Shown here one piece after another: positions 1 through 6,947 of a stretch of 16,096 bases of DNA (positions within the stretch are counted from its first letter, which is position 1; every line of letters begins with the position of its first letter). The notes beneath the pieces were generated by a model that saw only the letters and a program-made list of their open reading frames with translations, made no database searches and had not been told where the DNA came from. Position numbers and translations under genes: made by a program. Where the stretch lies: positions 1-16,096 of the forward strand of contig JAUILM010000034.1 of assembly GCA_030432855.1 (NCBI GenBank), given 5' to 3'. The stretch comes from Bacteroidia bacterium (lineage in GTDB: Bacteria; Bacteroidota; Bacteroidia; Chitinophagales; Saprospiraceae).

Positions 1-366
1 CCATCCAACGTTTTTGCAGGACTTAATACCGGCCAAAACCATTTGATCCGCCCTATGTTCTACGATGCCTACCACGGATTGCTCAACATTTCAAATCCAG
101 GTGGAGAAGAGCACATATACTCGGTAGTGGGATACATCTGTGAAACGGATACTTTTGCATGGAACCGACCTTTGCCTGAGGTACGCAAAGGAGATATCCT
201 GGCTTTTCAAAATGCCGGAGCGTACTGTTACTCCATGGCTTCCAACTACAATTCAAGATTCAGACCTGCAGAGGTCCTTATCCATAAGGGAACCGATTAC
301 CTAATAAGAGAGCGGGAAAATTTTGAGGACCTCACAAGACATCTGACGGATCCTGATTTTCTCTGA
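1..366 (+). CDS. lysA: Diaminopimelate decarboxylase, C-terminal part (5' end outside the window)
   Basis: Only the last 121 residues are present; the reading frame is open from base 1 to the TGA at 364-366. The enzyme is PLP-dependent and decarboxylates meso-diaminopimelate to L-lysine, the last step of lysine synthesis. The fragment starts in the stretch FAGLNTGQNHLIRPMFYDAY, which resembles the C-terminal beta-barrel of this family. It continues with CETDT (Cys at fragment residue 47, the conserved active-site cysteine that acts across the dimer), then AGAYCYSMASNYNSR and RPAEVL, the family's C-terminal substrate/PLP region. CETDT instead of the enterobacterial CESGD is, as far as I recall, normal for Bacteroidota. 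Whether the missing N-terminus carries a fused aspartate kinase cannot be seen. The gene ends one base before the stop of the convergent phosphatase gene. Confidence 0.93.
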   Translation, partial: PSNVFAGLNTGQNHLIRPMFYDAYHGLLNISNPGGEEHIYSVVGYICETDTFAWNRPLPEVRKGDILAFQNAGAYCYSMASNYNSRFRPAEVLIHKGTDYLIRERENFEDLTRHLTDPDFL

Positions 367-367
367 T

Positions 368-931
368 TTATTCAAGACTAAACACCCAGTGGTATAATCG
401 ACCCAGGGAGCCACCGATCAGTCCTCCCAACAAAAGGCCGGCCAATACATCCACAGGATAGTGAACACCCACATATATCTGGGCAACTCCCACGCTGACC
501 GCCCAAATGGCAAGTACCCACTTCCACCCTTTACGAAGTACATCTTTAAACAGGAAAATCAAAAAGAATGCAAGGGCTGCGTGATTCGTGGCATGGGATG
601 AGGTAAAACTATAACCACCTCCACATCGAATCCTGTTGTTTACCTCACCTGATATGGCGATATCATTGCAGGGTCTTACCCGCTGCACGCTCTCCTTGAT
701 CACTTTGCTACTCATGGTGTCGGAAACCATGATAGTACCAATCGTGAACATAAGTATCCAATGCGCGTTCTTTGGAAAGTTGAAGAGTATAAACGAAATG
801 ATAAAAAGGTACAGGGGTGCCCAAAATAATTTGTGACGATATAAGGGCACAAATGCATCAAGAAATGCATTGTCCCAGCCATTCATTACAAAAAATAATG
901 ATTGATCCCAACTGAGAATAAATTCTAACAT
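368..931 (-). CDS. PAP2-family membrane phosphatase (undecaprenyl-diphosphatase / lipid phosphatase-like)
   Basis: A 187-residue integral membrane protein with about five hydrophobic segments (roughly residues 35-52, 57-70, 115-130, 134-152 and 160-178). The acid phosphatase signature of the PAP2 superfamily is present: K79-x6-R86-P87, the second motif around S111-S112-H113, and H157-x3-D161 within YVGVHYPVD. H157 would be the phosphohistidine nucleophile and H113 the general acid. Relatives remove phosphate from lipid phosphates such as undecaprenyl diphosphate or phosphatidate at the membrane; the substrate here is not determinable. The third motif is usually SRxYxGxHxPxD, but here the arginine position is Q151, and the usual PSGH is TSSH. 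The start ATG at 931-929 is supported by a promoter-like TAGCTTTG just upstream. The gene converges on lysA with a 1-bp gap. Confidence 0.88.
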   Translation of the reverse strand: MLEFILSWDQSLFFVMNGWDNAFLDAFVPLYRHKLFWAPLYLFIISFILFNFPKNAHWILMFTIGTIMVSDTMSSKVIKESVQRVRPCNDIAISGEVNNRIRCGGGYSFTSSHATNHAALAFFLIFLFKDVLRKGWKWVLAIWAVSVGVAQIYVGVHYPVDVLAGLLLGGLIGGSLGRLYHWVFSLE

Positions 932-949
932 TCAACTAGCTTCCAAATT

Positions 950-957
950 CAAAGCTA
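950..957 (-). promoter_or_regulatory. Bacteroidota -7 promoter element for the PAP2 gene
   Basis: Read on the minus strand this is TAGCTTTG, an exact match to the Bacteroidota sigma-factor -7 consensus TAnnTTTG. It lies about 19 bases before the ATG of the PAP2 phosphatase gene, which would give a 5' leader of roughly a dozen bases. I do not see a clear TTG-type -33 element at the usual distance, so the call rests on the -7 match and its position. Confidence 0.5.
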
Positions 958-979
958 CCGAATATCAATGGTAAAACTA

Positions 980-987
980 TAACTTTG
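980..987 (+). promoter_or_regulatory. Bacteroidota -7 promoter element for the glmM-like gene
   Basis: The sequence TAACTTTG matches TAnnTTTG exactly and ends 25 bases before the GTG start at 1013, so the 5' leader would be under 20 bases. It faces away from the minus-strand TAGCTTTG at 950-957; the two elements are only 22 bases apart, so the divergent promoters overlap. No convincing -33 box is visible. Confidence 0.5.
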
Positions 988-1012
988 AATTTCACCTTTA
1001 AAAAGAGTATTT

Positions 1013-2389
1013 GTGACTTTAATAAAATCAATTTCCGGGATACGTGGTACGATTGGAGGACAATCCGGAAATAATCTGACCCCACTGGACATTATACAAT
1101 GTTGTGCGGCTTATGGCACCTGGTTACTGGAGAAAGGCAACACTCCCCGAGTCGTGATTGGTAGGGATGCCCGTATTTCAGGACCTATGGTGTATGAATT
1201 GGCAGTCAATGCCCTGCTGGGACTGGGAATCGATGTCGTGGACCTACATCTTTCCACCACACCTACGGTGGAAATGGCGGTGACCTATGAAAATGCAGGG
1301 GGTGGTATTATCATTACCGCGAGTCATAATCCTAAGCAGTGGAATGCTCTTAAATTTCTCAATGAAAAGGGTGAGTTTATTTCTGCTCAGGACGGAGCCC
1401 GAATTTTATCAATTATTGAAGAATCAGAGTACAACTTTGCCGAAGTAGATGTGCTGGGCAGCCGCAGTAGTGGAGCTGGCCATTTGCAACGGCATATTGA
1501 TGACATCCTCGCTCTCGATCTGGTCGATGCCGATATAGTCAAAGCCAAAAACCTAAAGGTTGTAGTTGATTGTATAAATTCAACCGGAGCCCTGGCATTT
1601 CCACCTTTGCTGGATGCACTCGGTGTTGAGTACGAACTCTTGTACGATGATCTCAGTGGAAAATTTGCGCACAACCCCGAGCCCCTACCCGACCACTTAA
1701 GCGCCTTAATGAAGCATGTACAGGATAATCACTATGATCTGGGCATCTCTGTTGATCCCGATGTAGATCGACTGGTATTTATTTGTGAAGACGGAAGTAT
1801 GTTTGGTGAAGAATATACAATCGTAGCACTGGCGGACTATATATTAGCCAGCACTCCTGGAAACACAGTTTCTAACCTCAGCTCGACACAAGCTCTTAAG
1901 GATGTCACTCTTAAGCACGGTGGTGCATATAATGCTGCTGCTGTAGGTGAAGTAAATGTTGTCACAAAAATGAAGGAGACTGATGCCGTTTTTGGTGGTG
2001 AAGGAAATGGAGGAGTGATCTATCCGGCGTTGCACTATGGTAGAGATGCCATGGTTGGTACGGCCCTTTTTCTCAGCTACATGGGCACCGAGAACAAGAA
2101 AGCCAGTGAACTGCGGGCAGCTCTGCCAGATTATCATATATCAAAAAACAAAGTGCAGCTGGGTGATGATGGCAATCCGGATGCCGTGATACAGCAAATG
2201 AAAGATCGGTATGCTGACCTGGAAAAAACTGACATCGATGGTTTGAAGCTTCTATTCCCGGGTGAATGGGTCCACATGCGGAAGAGCAACACGGAACCCA
2301 TTATTCGAATATATGCTGAAAGCAGTACGGCTGACAAAGCCGACGAGTTAGCAAAGCGGTTCGTTACTGAAATTGAGTCCTTGGTGTAA
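1013..2389 (+). CDS. glmM: Phosphoglucosamine mutase / phosphomannomutase family enzyme
   Basis: A 458-residue alpha-D-phosphohexomutase. GlmM interconverts glucosamine-6-phosphate and glucosamine-1-phosphate on the way to UDP-GlcNAc for peptidoglycan and other envelope glycans. All four family signatures are visible: the phosphoserine loop TASHNP (S104), the metal-binding loop DPDVDR (248-253), the sugar-specificity loop GGEGNGG (328-334) and the phosphate-binding loop RKSNTEP (423-429). The N-terminal ISGIRGTIGG is typical of the form found across Bacteroidota. Phosphomannomutase or phosphoglucomutase activity cannot be excluded from motifs alone. The start is GTG at 1013: an in-frame stop lies at 986-988, no ATG lies between them, and this start yields the expected N-terminus. 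A cysteine desulfurase gene begins 28 bases after the stop, so the two may be cotranscribed. Confidence 0.92.
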   Translation: MTLIKSISGIRGTIGGQSGNNLTPLDIIQCCAAYGTWLLEKGNTPRVVIGRDARISGPMVYELAVNALLGLGIDVVDLHLSTTPTVEMAVTYENAGGGIIITASHNPKQWNALKFLNEKGEFISAQDGARILSIIEESEYNFAEVDVLGSRSSGAGHLQRHIDDILALDLVDADIVKAKNLKVVVDCINSTGALAFPPLLDALGVEYELLYDDLSGKFAHNPEPLPDHLSALMKHVQDNHYDLGISVDPDVDRLVFICEDGSMFGEEYTIVALADYILASTPGNTVSNLSSTQALKDVTLKHGGAYNAAAVGEVNVVTKMKETDAVFGGEGNGGVIYPALHYGRDAMVGTALFLSYMGTENKKASELRAALPDYHISKNKVQLGDDGNPDAVIQQMKDRYADLEKTDIDGLKLLFPGEWVHMRKSNTEPIIRIYAESSTADKADELAKRFVTEIESLV

Positions 2390-2417
2390 TAAATTCTATG
2401 GGCGCCATTCCTCGTTT

Positions 2418-3551
2418 ATGAATAGTAAGAGAAAAGTCTACTTTGACAATGCTGCCAGTACACCCATGCTACCGGAAGTTCTGGAAAAAATGAGGCATAC
2501 CATGCAGGAAGCGTATGGAAATCCTTCTTCGATACACTATTATGGTCGGCACGCACGGAGCATCATTGAGGATGCGCGGAAGACAGTGGCACAATCGCTC
2601 AAAGCATCGATCGGTGAGATTTTTTTTACCAGCGGTGGTACGGAAGCTAACAACATGGCCTTATTATGTGCTGTCAGGGATTTAGGTATTCAGCGCATTA
2701 TCAGTTCCCCTCTTGAGCATCACTGTGTATTGCACACCTTGCAGTACTTGACAGATCAGAATATACGAGTTGAGTATCTCCATACAGACCAAAAAGGACA
2801 TCCCTCTGTTGAGCATTTGACTCAACTACTATCCGCTACCTCAGAAAGTACACTGGTGAGCCTCATGCACGCCAATAATGAAGTGGGTACGATCACAGAC
2901 CTGATGAAGATCTCAGAAGTCTGCCGCGAATATGGAGCTTTCTTGCATTCAGATACCGTACAAACGATCGGACACGTTCCTATTGACCTTACGGACCTTT
3001 ACATACATTTTATCACAGGATCAGCCCACAAGTTCCACGGACCTAAGGGCACTGGATTTCTCTATATCAACGGTGATATTAGCATTAAGCCCATGATTCA
3101 TGGGGGTGCGCAAGAACGAAATATGCGGGCAGGCACCGAAAATATCGCGGGTATCGCAGGGATGGCGACGGCCTTACGTGCAGCGAGCAAACATCTTGAC
3201 GCACATGAGACACATCTCATGATGATGAAACGTCATCTCATGGAAGGATTGCGAACCCAATTGTCGGACGTCCAATTTAATGGAGATCAGCAACAGAGTC
3301 TAAGTACTATTCTCAGCGTCACCTTTCCAGCTAGTCAGAAGTCAGAACTTCTGCTATTCAACCTGGACATTGAAGGCATTAGTGCCTCAGGAGGCAGCGC
3401 TTGCGCATCTGGCACTCAGGTTCAGTCTCATGTGCTCGCACATCTTAGACCCGATGATCCGGGTACTACCATCCGATTTTCCTTCTCACCAATGAATAAC
3501 ATTGATGAGATCGACTACCTGATCAATAGATTAAAAAAAGTACTATCCTAG
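2418..3551 (+). CDS. Cysteine desulfurase (NifS/IscS family)
   Basis: A 377-residue PLP enzyme that takes sulfur from L-cysteine as a protein-bound persulfide for Fe-S clusters, thio-modified tRNA or cofactors. Seen in the sequence: the N-terminal YFDNAASTP, SGGTEANN (72-79), the histidine that stacks on PLP (H101), the Schiff-base lysine in SAHKFHGP (K205), RAGTEN (237-242) and the persulfide cysteine in GGSACASG (C329). These positions nearly coincide with E. coli IscS (H104, K206, C328). The frame is open back to a TTG at 2373 inside the upstream gene, but the ATG at 2418 places the protein start just before the conserved N-terminus and is preferred. No scaffold or other isc/suf gene is nearby, so the sulfur acceptor is unknown. 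A terminator-like hairpin follows directly. Confidence 0.93.
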   Translation: MNSKRKVYFDNAASTPMLPEVLEKMRHTMQEAYGNPSSIHYYGRHARSIIEDARKTVAQSLKASIGEIFFTSGGTEANNMALLCAVRDLGIQRIISSPLEHHCVLHTLQYLTDQNIRVEYLHTDQKGHPSVEHLTQLLSATSESTLVSLMHANNEVGTITDLMKISEVCREYGAFLHSDTVQTIGHVPIDLTDLYIHFITGSAHKFHGPKGTGFLYINGDISIKPMIHGGAQERNMRAGTENIAGIAGMATALRAASKHLDAHETHLMMMKRHLMEGLRTQLSDVQFNGDQQQSLSTILSVTFPASQKSELLLFNLDIEGISASGGSACASGTQVQSHVLAHLRPDDPGTTIRFSFSPMNNIDEIDYLINRLKKVLS

Positions 3552-3605
3552 TTAGGTCTAGAGCAGCTTAACACTGCTCAACCGTTACTAACTTCCTTTT
3601 TTTTT
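3551..3605 (+). terminator. Intrinsic terminator-like hairpin with T-run after the cysteine desulfurase gene
   Basis: A hairpin core GAGCAG (3561-3566) / CTGCTC (3574-3579) closes a 7-base loop. It can be extended by GGT/ACC (3555-3557 / 3581-3583) and GTTA/TAAC (3551-3554 / 3589-3592) with small bulges. A run of nine T follows at 3597-3605. The T-run is also the A-rich 3' coding end of the convergent AP2 gene (its lysine-rich tail), and the hairpin covers that gene's stop codon. No T-run is seen in the minus direction, so it reads as a plus-strand terminator. Confidence 0.6.
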
Positions 3606-4135
3606 CTCTTGATCTTGTTCAATTTTGCCATGTCACCATAGACCTCTTTAGCACGCTTGTTATATGCACGTGCCGCTTCTTCAGGCGTATCGAACATTCC
3701 AATATGCACCGCCTTACCATTGATGGTAATGATAGCGCGATATTTCTTGTTTTCGATGTACACACCTGTGTAGCCGGTCTTACTGGTTGTCTTACGATTG
3801 CGGCTTGAAGTTGATCTGGTTCTCCATTCCAGATTCTCCAATCGACAATCGAGTTTGTTACCATTTTTGGCACCAACCAATTTCATTTGCGCAGATGGCG
3901 GTGCTTCCAGAAACTTTTCAGCGATATAACGGTGTAGATAGATTGTCTCTATCTTGTACTGACCATCAGCTCGCTTCCATGATTTTTGGAAGACTGCACA
4001 TCCCGAAGAATGGCGACGAAGATTGTTAACAAAATCAATCTTTGCCAGGTACGGATCGGTGGTTAGATGATGATATATCTCATCATCCAGCACGACGTTC
4101 TCGTCTGCGTTTTTTAGTTTAACCTTGTAAAGCAA
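3578..4135 (-). CDS. AP2/ERF-domain protein with a degenerate HNH endonuclease module
   Basis: A 185-residue protein. Residues about 60-115 follow the layout of HNH_3-type homing nucleases: LHRYIAEKFL (67-76), then VGAKNGNKLDCRLENLEW (87-104). In active relatives the second stretch reads V-(N/D)-H-x-(D/N)-G; here the histidine position is A89. The final histidine, usually in a SENNRHA-like stretch, aligns with N113. The middle N101 is kept. Residues 121-173 (GYTGVY through AKLN) form an AP2/ERF DNA-binding domain with the usual AYNKRAKEVYG helix. The tail KIKRKKK is basic. The start is TTG at 4135-4133; there is no upstream in-frame ATG. The gene stands alone, with intact neighbours, so it interrupts nothing. 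A DNA-binding role is inferred; it may be a dead homing nuclease kept as a regulator. Confidence 0.82.
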   Translation of the reverse strand: MLYKVKLKNADENVVLDDEIYHHLTTDPYLAKIDFVNNLRRHSSGCAVFQKSWKRADGQYKIETIYLHRYIAEKFLEAPPSAQMKLVGAKNGNKLDCRLENLEWRTRSTSSRNRKTTSKTGYTGVYIENKKYRAIITINGKAVHIGMFDTPEEAARAYNKRAKEVYGDMAKLNKIKRKKKEVSNG

Positions 4136-4206
4136 TGTAAATGAGTGTTTAAAAAATTTACGGATTAAGTGTTTTAAACAGTTAAGTCTAAACCACCAGC
4201 CTACAA

Positions 4207-4216
4207 ATTTCGAAAT
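4207..4216. promoter_or_regulatory. Perfect palindrome in the AP2 gene / ribD divergent intergenic region
   Basis: ATTTCGAAAT is a perfect 10-base palindrome in the A+T-rich 146-base region between the divergent AP2-domain gene and ribD. It sits about 70 bases from either start codon and could be an operator, possibly for the AP2 protein. Such short palindromes also arise by chance in A+T-rich DNA. No FMN riboswitch structure is recognisable in the ribD leader, and no exact TAnnTTTG is present on the ribD side (TATTTTTTG at 4216-4224 has a spacer one base too long). Confidence 0.25.
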
Positions 4217-4281
4217 ATTTTTTGCTCTACAAAATTTTTAACAACATAATTGCTTAAGAACAGTCGACTTCTCTTTCAAAC

Positions 4282-5340
4282 ATGTGTGAAGAAATGTATA
4301 TACGTAGATGCTTCGACCTTGCCAGATTAGCTGGAAAATCCGTAAAATTCAATCCACAAGTGGGTGCTGTCTATGTAAAAAAGGGTAGAGTTCTCACCGA
4401 AGGATATCATGAAACTTACGGATCATCCCACGCTGAAAGAAGAGCAATCGAGAGATCATCGGGTGCAAATCTTACGGGAAGTGATGTCTTTGTTTCACTG
4501 GAGCCTTGTAGCCACTTTGGTAAGACACCACCATGTGCCGACCTTCTGGTAGATACCCAGGTCGCTAATGTGCATATTGCCACCAGAGACCCGAACCCTA
4601 AAGTAAACGGAAAGGGAATTGCTCGTCTTTCCACCGCAGGAATTTCGGTGAAAGTCGATACTGTTGGGGACGATGCATTAAGAATCCTACACCCTTTTCT
4701 CACAACACAATTATTGAAGAGACCTTATATCATTCTGAAGTGGGCTGAATCGATCGATGGATTCATTGCAAGACAGGATGCTCGCACAAAGATCAGCAAC
4801 CCCATCACAGATCGACTGGTACATAAGTGGCGATCCGAGTCAGATGCTATCATGATAGGAACAAATACCGCGATCATCGATAACCCTACATTGACGACCC
4901 GACTACATCCGGGAGATAGTCCCCTTAGGATAGTCGTAGATAGAAGAAATCGCATTCCCATCGATCATAAGGTATTTACAGATGGGTCCCCTACACTCCT
5001 GTTCTCTTATACACGAAGAGATAAGCTGACATCCGATGTGGAGCAGATCATCATGCCTGAGTCCGATATCGAACGAGAGTTAGACTTTATGCTGTCTGGG
5101 ATGTATGACCGAGGCATATCCAGACTCCTCGTAGAGGGTGGCAGTCAATTACTCCAGAGCTTCCTGACTGCGGGCAAGTGGGATGTATGCCGAAGAATTC
5201 GCAGTACTGTGATTCTAAAATCAGGAGTCAAGGCGCCCTCGTTAGATCAACCGTATGAATTCAGAACGCGGGTCATGGAGGATGTAATCGATCAATATCG
5301 CCATCCTTTGTCAGACAGAAGTATTGATGCACAAGCGTGA
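4282..5340 (+). CDS. ribD: Bifunctional riboflavin biosynthesis deaminase/reductase RibD
   Basis: A 352-residue cytosolic protein catalysing two consecutive riboflavin steps: deamination of the diaminopyrimidine nucleotide and NADPH-dependent reduction of its ribose. The N-terminal deaminase domain (about 1-145) has NPQVGAV (24-30), the zinc and catalytic site HAE (H50, E52) and PCSHFGKTPPC with zinc ligands C76 and C85. The C-terminal reductase domain (about 148-345) shows KWAESIDG (153-160), DNPTLTTR (200-207) and VEGG (284-287). Domain order and length are normal. The ATG at 4282 is preferred; a second in-frame ATG lies at 4294. No other rib genes are in the window, so the pathway genes are scattered, as is frequent in Bacteroidota. 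The thioredoxin-like gene begins shortly downstream. Confidence 0.94.
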   Translation: MCEEMYIRRCFDLARLAGKSVKFNPQVGAVYVKKGRVLTEGYHETYGSSHAERRAIERSSGANLTGSDVFVSLEPCSHFGKTPPCADLLVDTQVANVHIATRDPNPKVNGKGIARLSTAGISVKVDTVGDDALRILHPFLTTQLLKRPYIILKWAESIDGFIARQDARTKISNPITDRLVHKWRSESDAIMIGTNTAIIDNPTLTTRLHPGDSPLRIVVDRRNRIPIDHKVFTDGSPTLLFSYTRRDKLTSDVEQIIMPESDIERELDFMLSGMYDRGISRLLVEGGSQLLQSFLTAGKWDVCRRIRSTVILKSGVKAPSLDQPYEFRTRVMEDVIDQYRHPLSDRSIDAQA

Positions 5341-5465
5341 ACGTATTGATGTTAAAATTATTTTAAATGCCCCTGGCAACAGGAGTTCTCCTTTGTATTT
5401 CATGTTTCATTGTTGTTACTTTATTGTGGAATTTGGACTGGAATTCAATAGATATGATGTTTTAC

Positions 5466-5993
5466 ATGCGTAGGTGGCTATTTGCTGGTAGCTTAATCTT
5501 GGCACTGTTTACATTCGGCTATGGCCAGAAAATCCAATGGATGTCTTTCGAAGAGGCTGTAGCGGCTCAGCAAAAGGAGAAGCGAAAACTCGTTGTAGAT
5601 GTCTATACGAAGTGGTGTGGTTGGTGTAAGAAAATGGATGAATCAACATTCTCCAACCCTTACATTGCTGACTACATCAATGAACATTACTATCCAGTGC
5701 GTTTTGATGCTGAGCAAAGCAACCCAATCAGTTTTCAGGGAAAGACATACGAGTATGTTCGCAACGGTAAGCGTGGCTACCACGAACTTGCTGTGGAATT
5801 AACCATGGGTCGACTTAGTTTTCCTACGGTAGTGTTTCTCGATGAAAATTTATCAGTGATACAGGCACTAAGAGGCTTTCAATCCAGTCTGAGGTTTGAG
5901 CAAATTATGACGTATTTCGCTCAAGACTATTACAAAGACACACCATGGTCCCGATATAGTGAGAACTATCATACGGTACGCAGTCAGAATTAA
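5466..5993 (+). CDS. Secreted thioredoxin-fold protein with CGWC active site
   Basis: A 175-residue protein starting with a signal peptide (MRRWLFAGSLILALFTFGYG, predicted cleavage before Q21), so it probably acts in the periplasm. The thioredoxin fold has the redox motif WCGWCKKMD (C51 and C54) and the cis-proline loop SFPT (P120). The region IQWMSFEEAV before the fold and the middle segment with FDAEQ (80-84) resemble a Bacteroidota family of secreted thioredoxin-like (DUF255/SoxW-like) proteins. It is likely a thiol oxidoreductase; the partner is unknown. The frame is open back to an ATG at 5367, which would add 33 residues with another hydrophobic stretch. I prefer 5466 because it gives a standard signal peptide; 5454 and 5457 are also possible. 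It ends 1 bp from the convergent nuclease gene. Confidence 0.82.
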   Translation: MRRWLFAGSLILALFTFGYGQKIQWMSFEEAVAAQQKEKRKLVVDVYTKWCGWCKKMDESTFSNPYIADYINEHYYPVRFDAEQSNPISFQGKTYEYVRNGKRGYHELAVELTMGRLSFPTVVFLDENLSVIQALRGFQSSLRFEQIMTYFAQDYYKDTPWSRYSENYHTVRSQN

Positions 5994-5994
5994 T

Positions 5995-6894
5995 TCAACG
6001 ACGATTCCATTCATTGATCCTAAGCTGGTACCGTACATCATCGATGGGCCAGTCATCCCTGGAAATCGCACGCTCCACAGAGTCTTCAAGTGCTGAAGTT
6101 AGCAGATTGGCATTAAAATCCAGGCCCGTTAAGGACTCAACATCATCTATGCTCACCATATAGGAAGTGAGTGGTTGATCGCTTGTCTCATTCGGAATTA
6201 TAAACCCGATCCCTTTTACATCAGGCTCATCGATATCCACCAGCACTTTGAAAAAATGATCTGGAATGGCCACATCATTTCTGCCAATGCGTGGTGGACT
6301 GGGATTTTGAAATATGGGGCCACTAACTATAATCAAACGGTCGTTCATCCGAGCCCAGTCCCTGGTAGCTTCCTCCAATTCTCTCCAGATGCCACCATTA
6401 AAATGATATTTCTGTGGGCTGATATTACTCATCAGAAACGTTTCATCCATGGCTTCTCTGGAATATGCACGATCAGCAGCCGGTACCAGGTGACCACGAG
6501 TGAATCCTGATCCTCGGTAGTCTTCATAATGTGCAGACCCTGTTCGTATGGCAGGATCTTGACTGAAATAGTCAGTCCGGGAAACCTTACTGGCATTTAG
6601 ATGCGAGAGATTAAGTTCGTAAGCAACCCAGGCTGCCTGTTCGGTATCTTCATCGTAGGCCAGGTAAAAATGCTTCTGTGCATAAATGGGATCATCACCT
6701 TGCGCTGGAAGATAGTAGGCTTCCGTTCCATCCTCAAAGATTTGACCTTCAATAGATTGGTCAAAGAATCTGGAAATCAGGGGCTTGGTAAGTACAAAAA
6801 GTAAAATAAGGAGCATGACGGCCAATACCAGCTTGACACTTCCGCCCATTACAGAATATTTACCTCGTTGATGATTCCTCCTAAACTTTGCCAA
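5995..6894 (-). CDS. Membrane-anchored DNA/RNA non-specific endonuclease (EndoG/NucA family)
   Basis: A 299-residue protein with a short basic cytoplasmic start, one transmembrane helix (about 20-37) and a large domain expected on the periplasmic side. Residues about 70-265 are the beta-beta-alpha-metal nuclease domain that cleaves DNA and RNA. The catalytic motif appears as TRGHLVPAADR, with H135 as general base. N157 lies in SNISPQ, and the metal-binding asparagine N166 and E174 lie in FNGGIWRELEE. The N166-E174 spacing of 8 matches N119-E127 of Serratia nuclease. The usual DRGH is TRGH, a variant that occurs in the family. The signal-anchor would tether it to the inner membrane, suggesting nucleic-acid degradation for nutrient recycling; that role is inferred. 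No inhibitor gene is adjacent. The ATG at 6894 follows a TATTTTTG promoter element. Confidence 0.88.
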   Translation of the reverse strand: MAKFRRNHQRGKYSVMGGSVKLVLAVMLLILLFVLTKPLISRFFDQSIEGQIFEDGTEAYYLPAQGDDPIYAQKHFYLAYDEDTEQAAWVAYELNLSHLNASKVSRTDYFSQDPAIRTGSAHYEDYRGSGFTRGHLVPAADRAYSREAMDETFLMSNISPQKYHFNGGIWRELEEATRDWARMNDRLIIVSGPIFQNPSPPRIGRNDVAIPDHFFKVLVDIDEPDVKGIGFIIPNETSDQPLTSYMVSIDDVESLTGLDFNANLLTSALEDSVERAISRDDWPIDDVRYQLRINEWNRR

Positions 6895-6921
6895 TGTTAA
6901 TTTCTTGGTCTGTTAAAAGGA

Positions 6922-6929
6922 CAAAAATA
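6922..6929 (-). promoter_or_regulatory. Bacteroidota -7 promoter element for the nuclease gene
   Basis: Read on the minus strand this is TATTTTTG, an exact TAnnTTTG match, 27 bases before the ATG of the endonuclease gene. It lies in the 53-base gap behind the T9SS cargo gene on the same strand, so the nuclease may have its own promoter. The region is A+T-rich and no -33 element is clear. Confidence 0.4.
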
Positions 6930-6947
6930 GAAAATAGGCGTACTCCC

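Noticed and set aside
2373..2417. An in-frame N-terminal extension of the cysteine desulfurase beginning with TTG inside the glmM-like gene
   Set aside because: The ATG at 2418 places the start right before the conserved YFDNAASTP, and the extra 15 residues look unlike the family.
3578..4281. Active homing element or intron-borne nuclease at the AP2/HNH gene
   Set aside because: Both flanking genes are intact, no intron or intein boundaries or flanking repeats are visible, and the HNH histidines are missing.
5367..5465. A 33-residue N-terminal extension of the thioredoxin-like protein with an extra hydrophobic segment
   Set aside because: The ATG at 5466 yields a complete standard signal peptide; the extension would put a second hydrophobic stretch in front of it, which is unusual. 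Not excluded.
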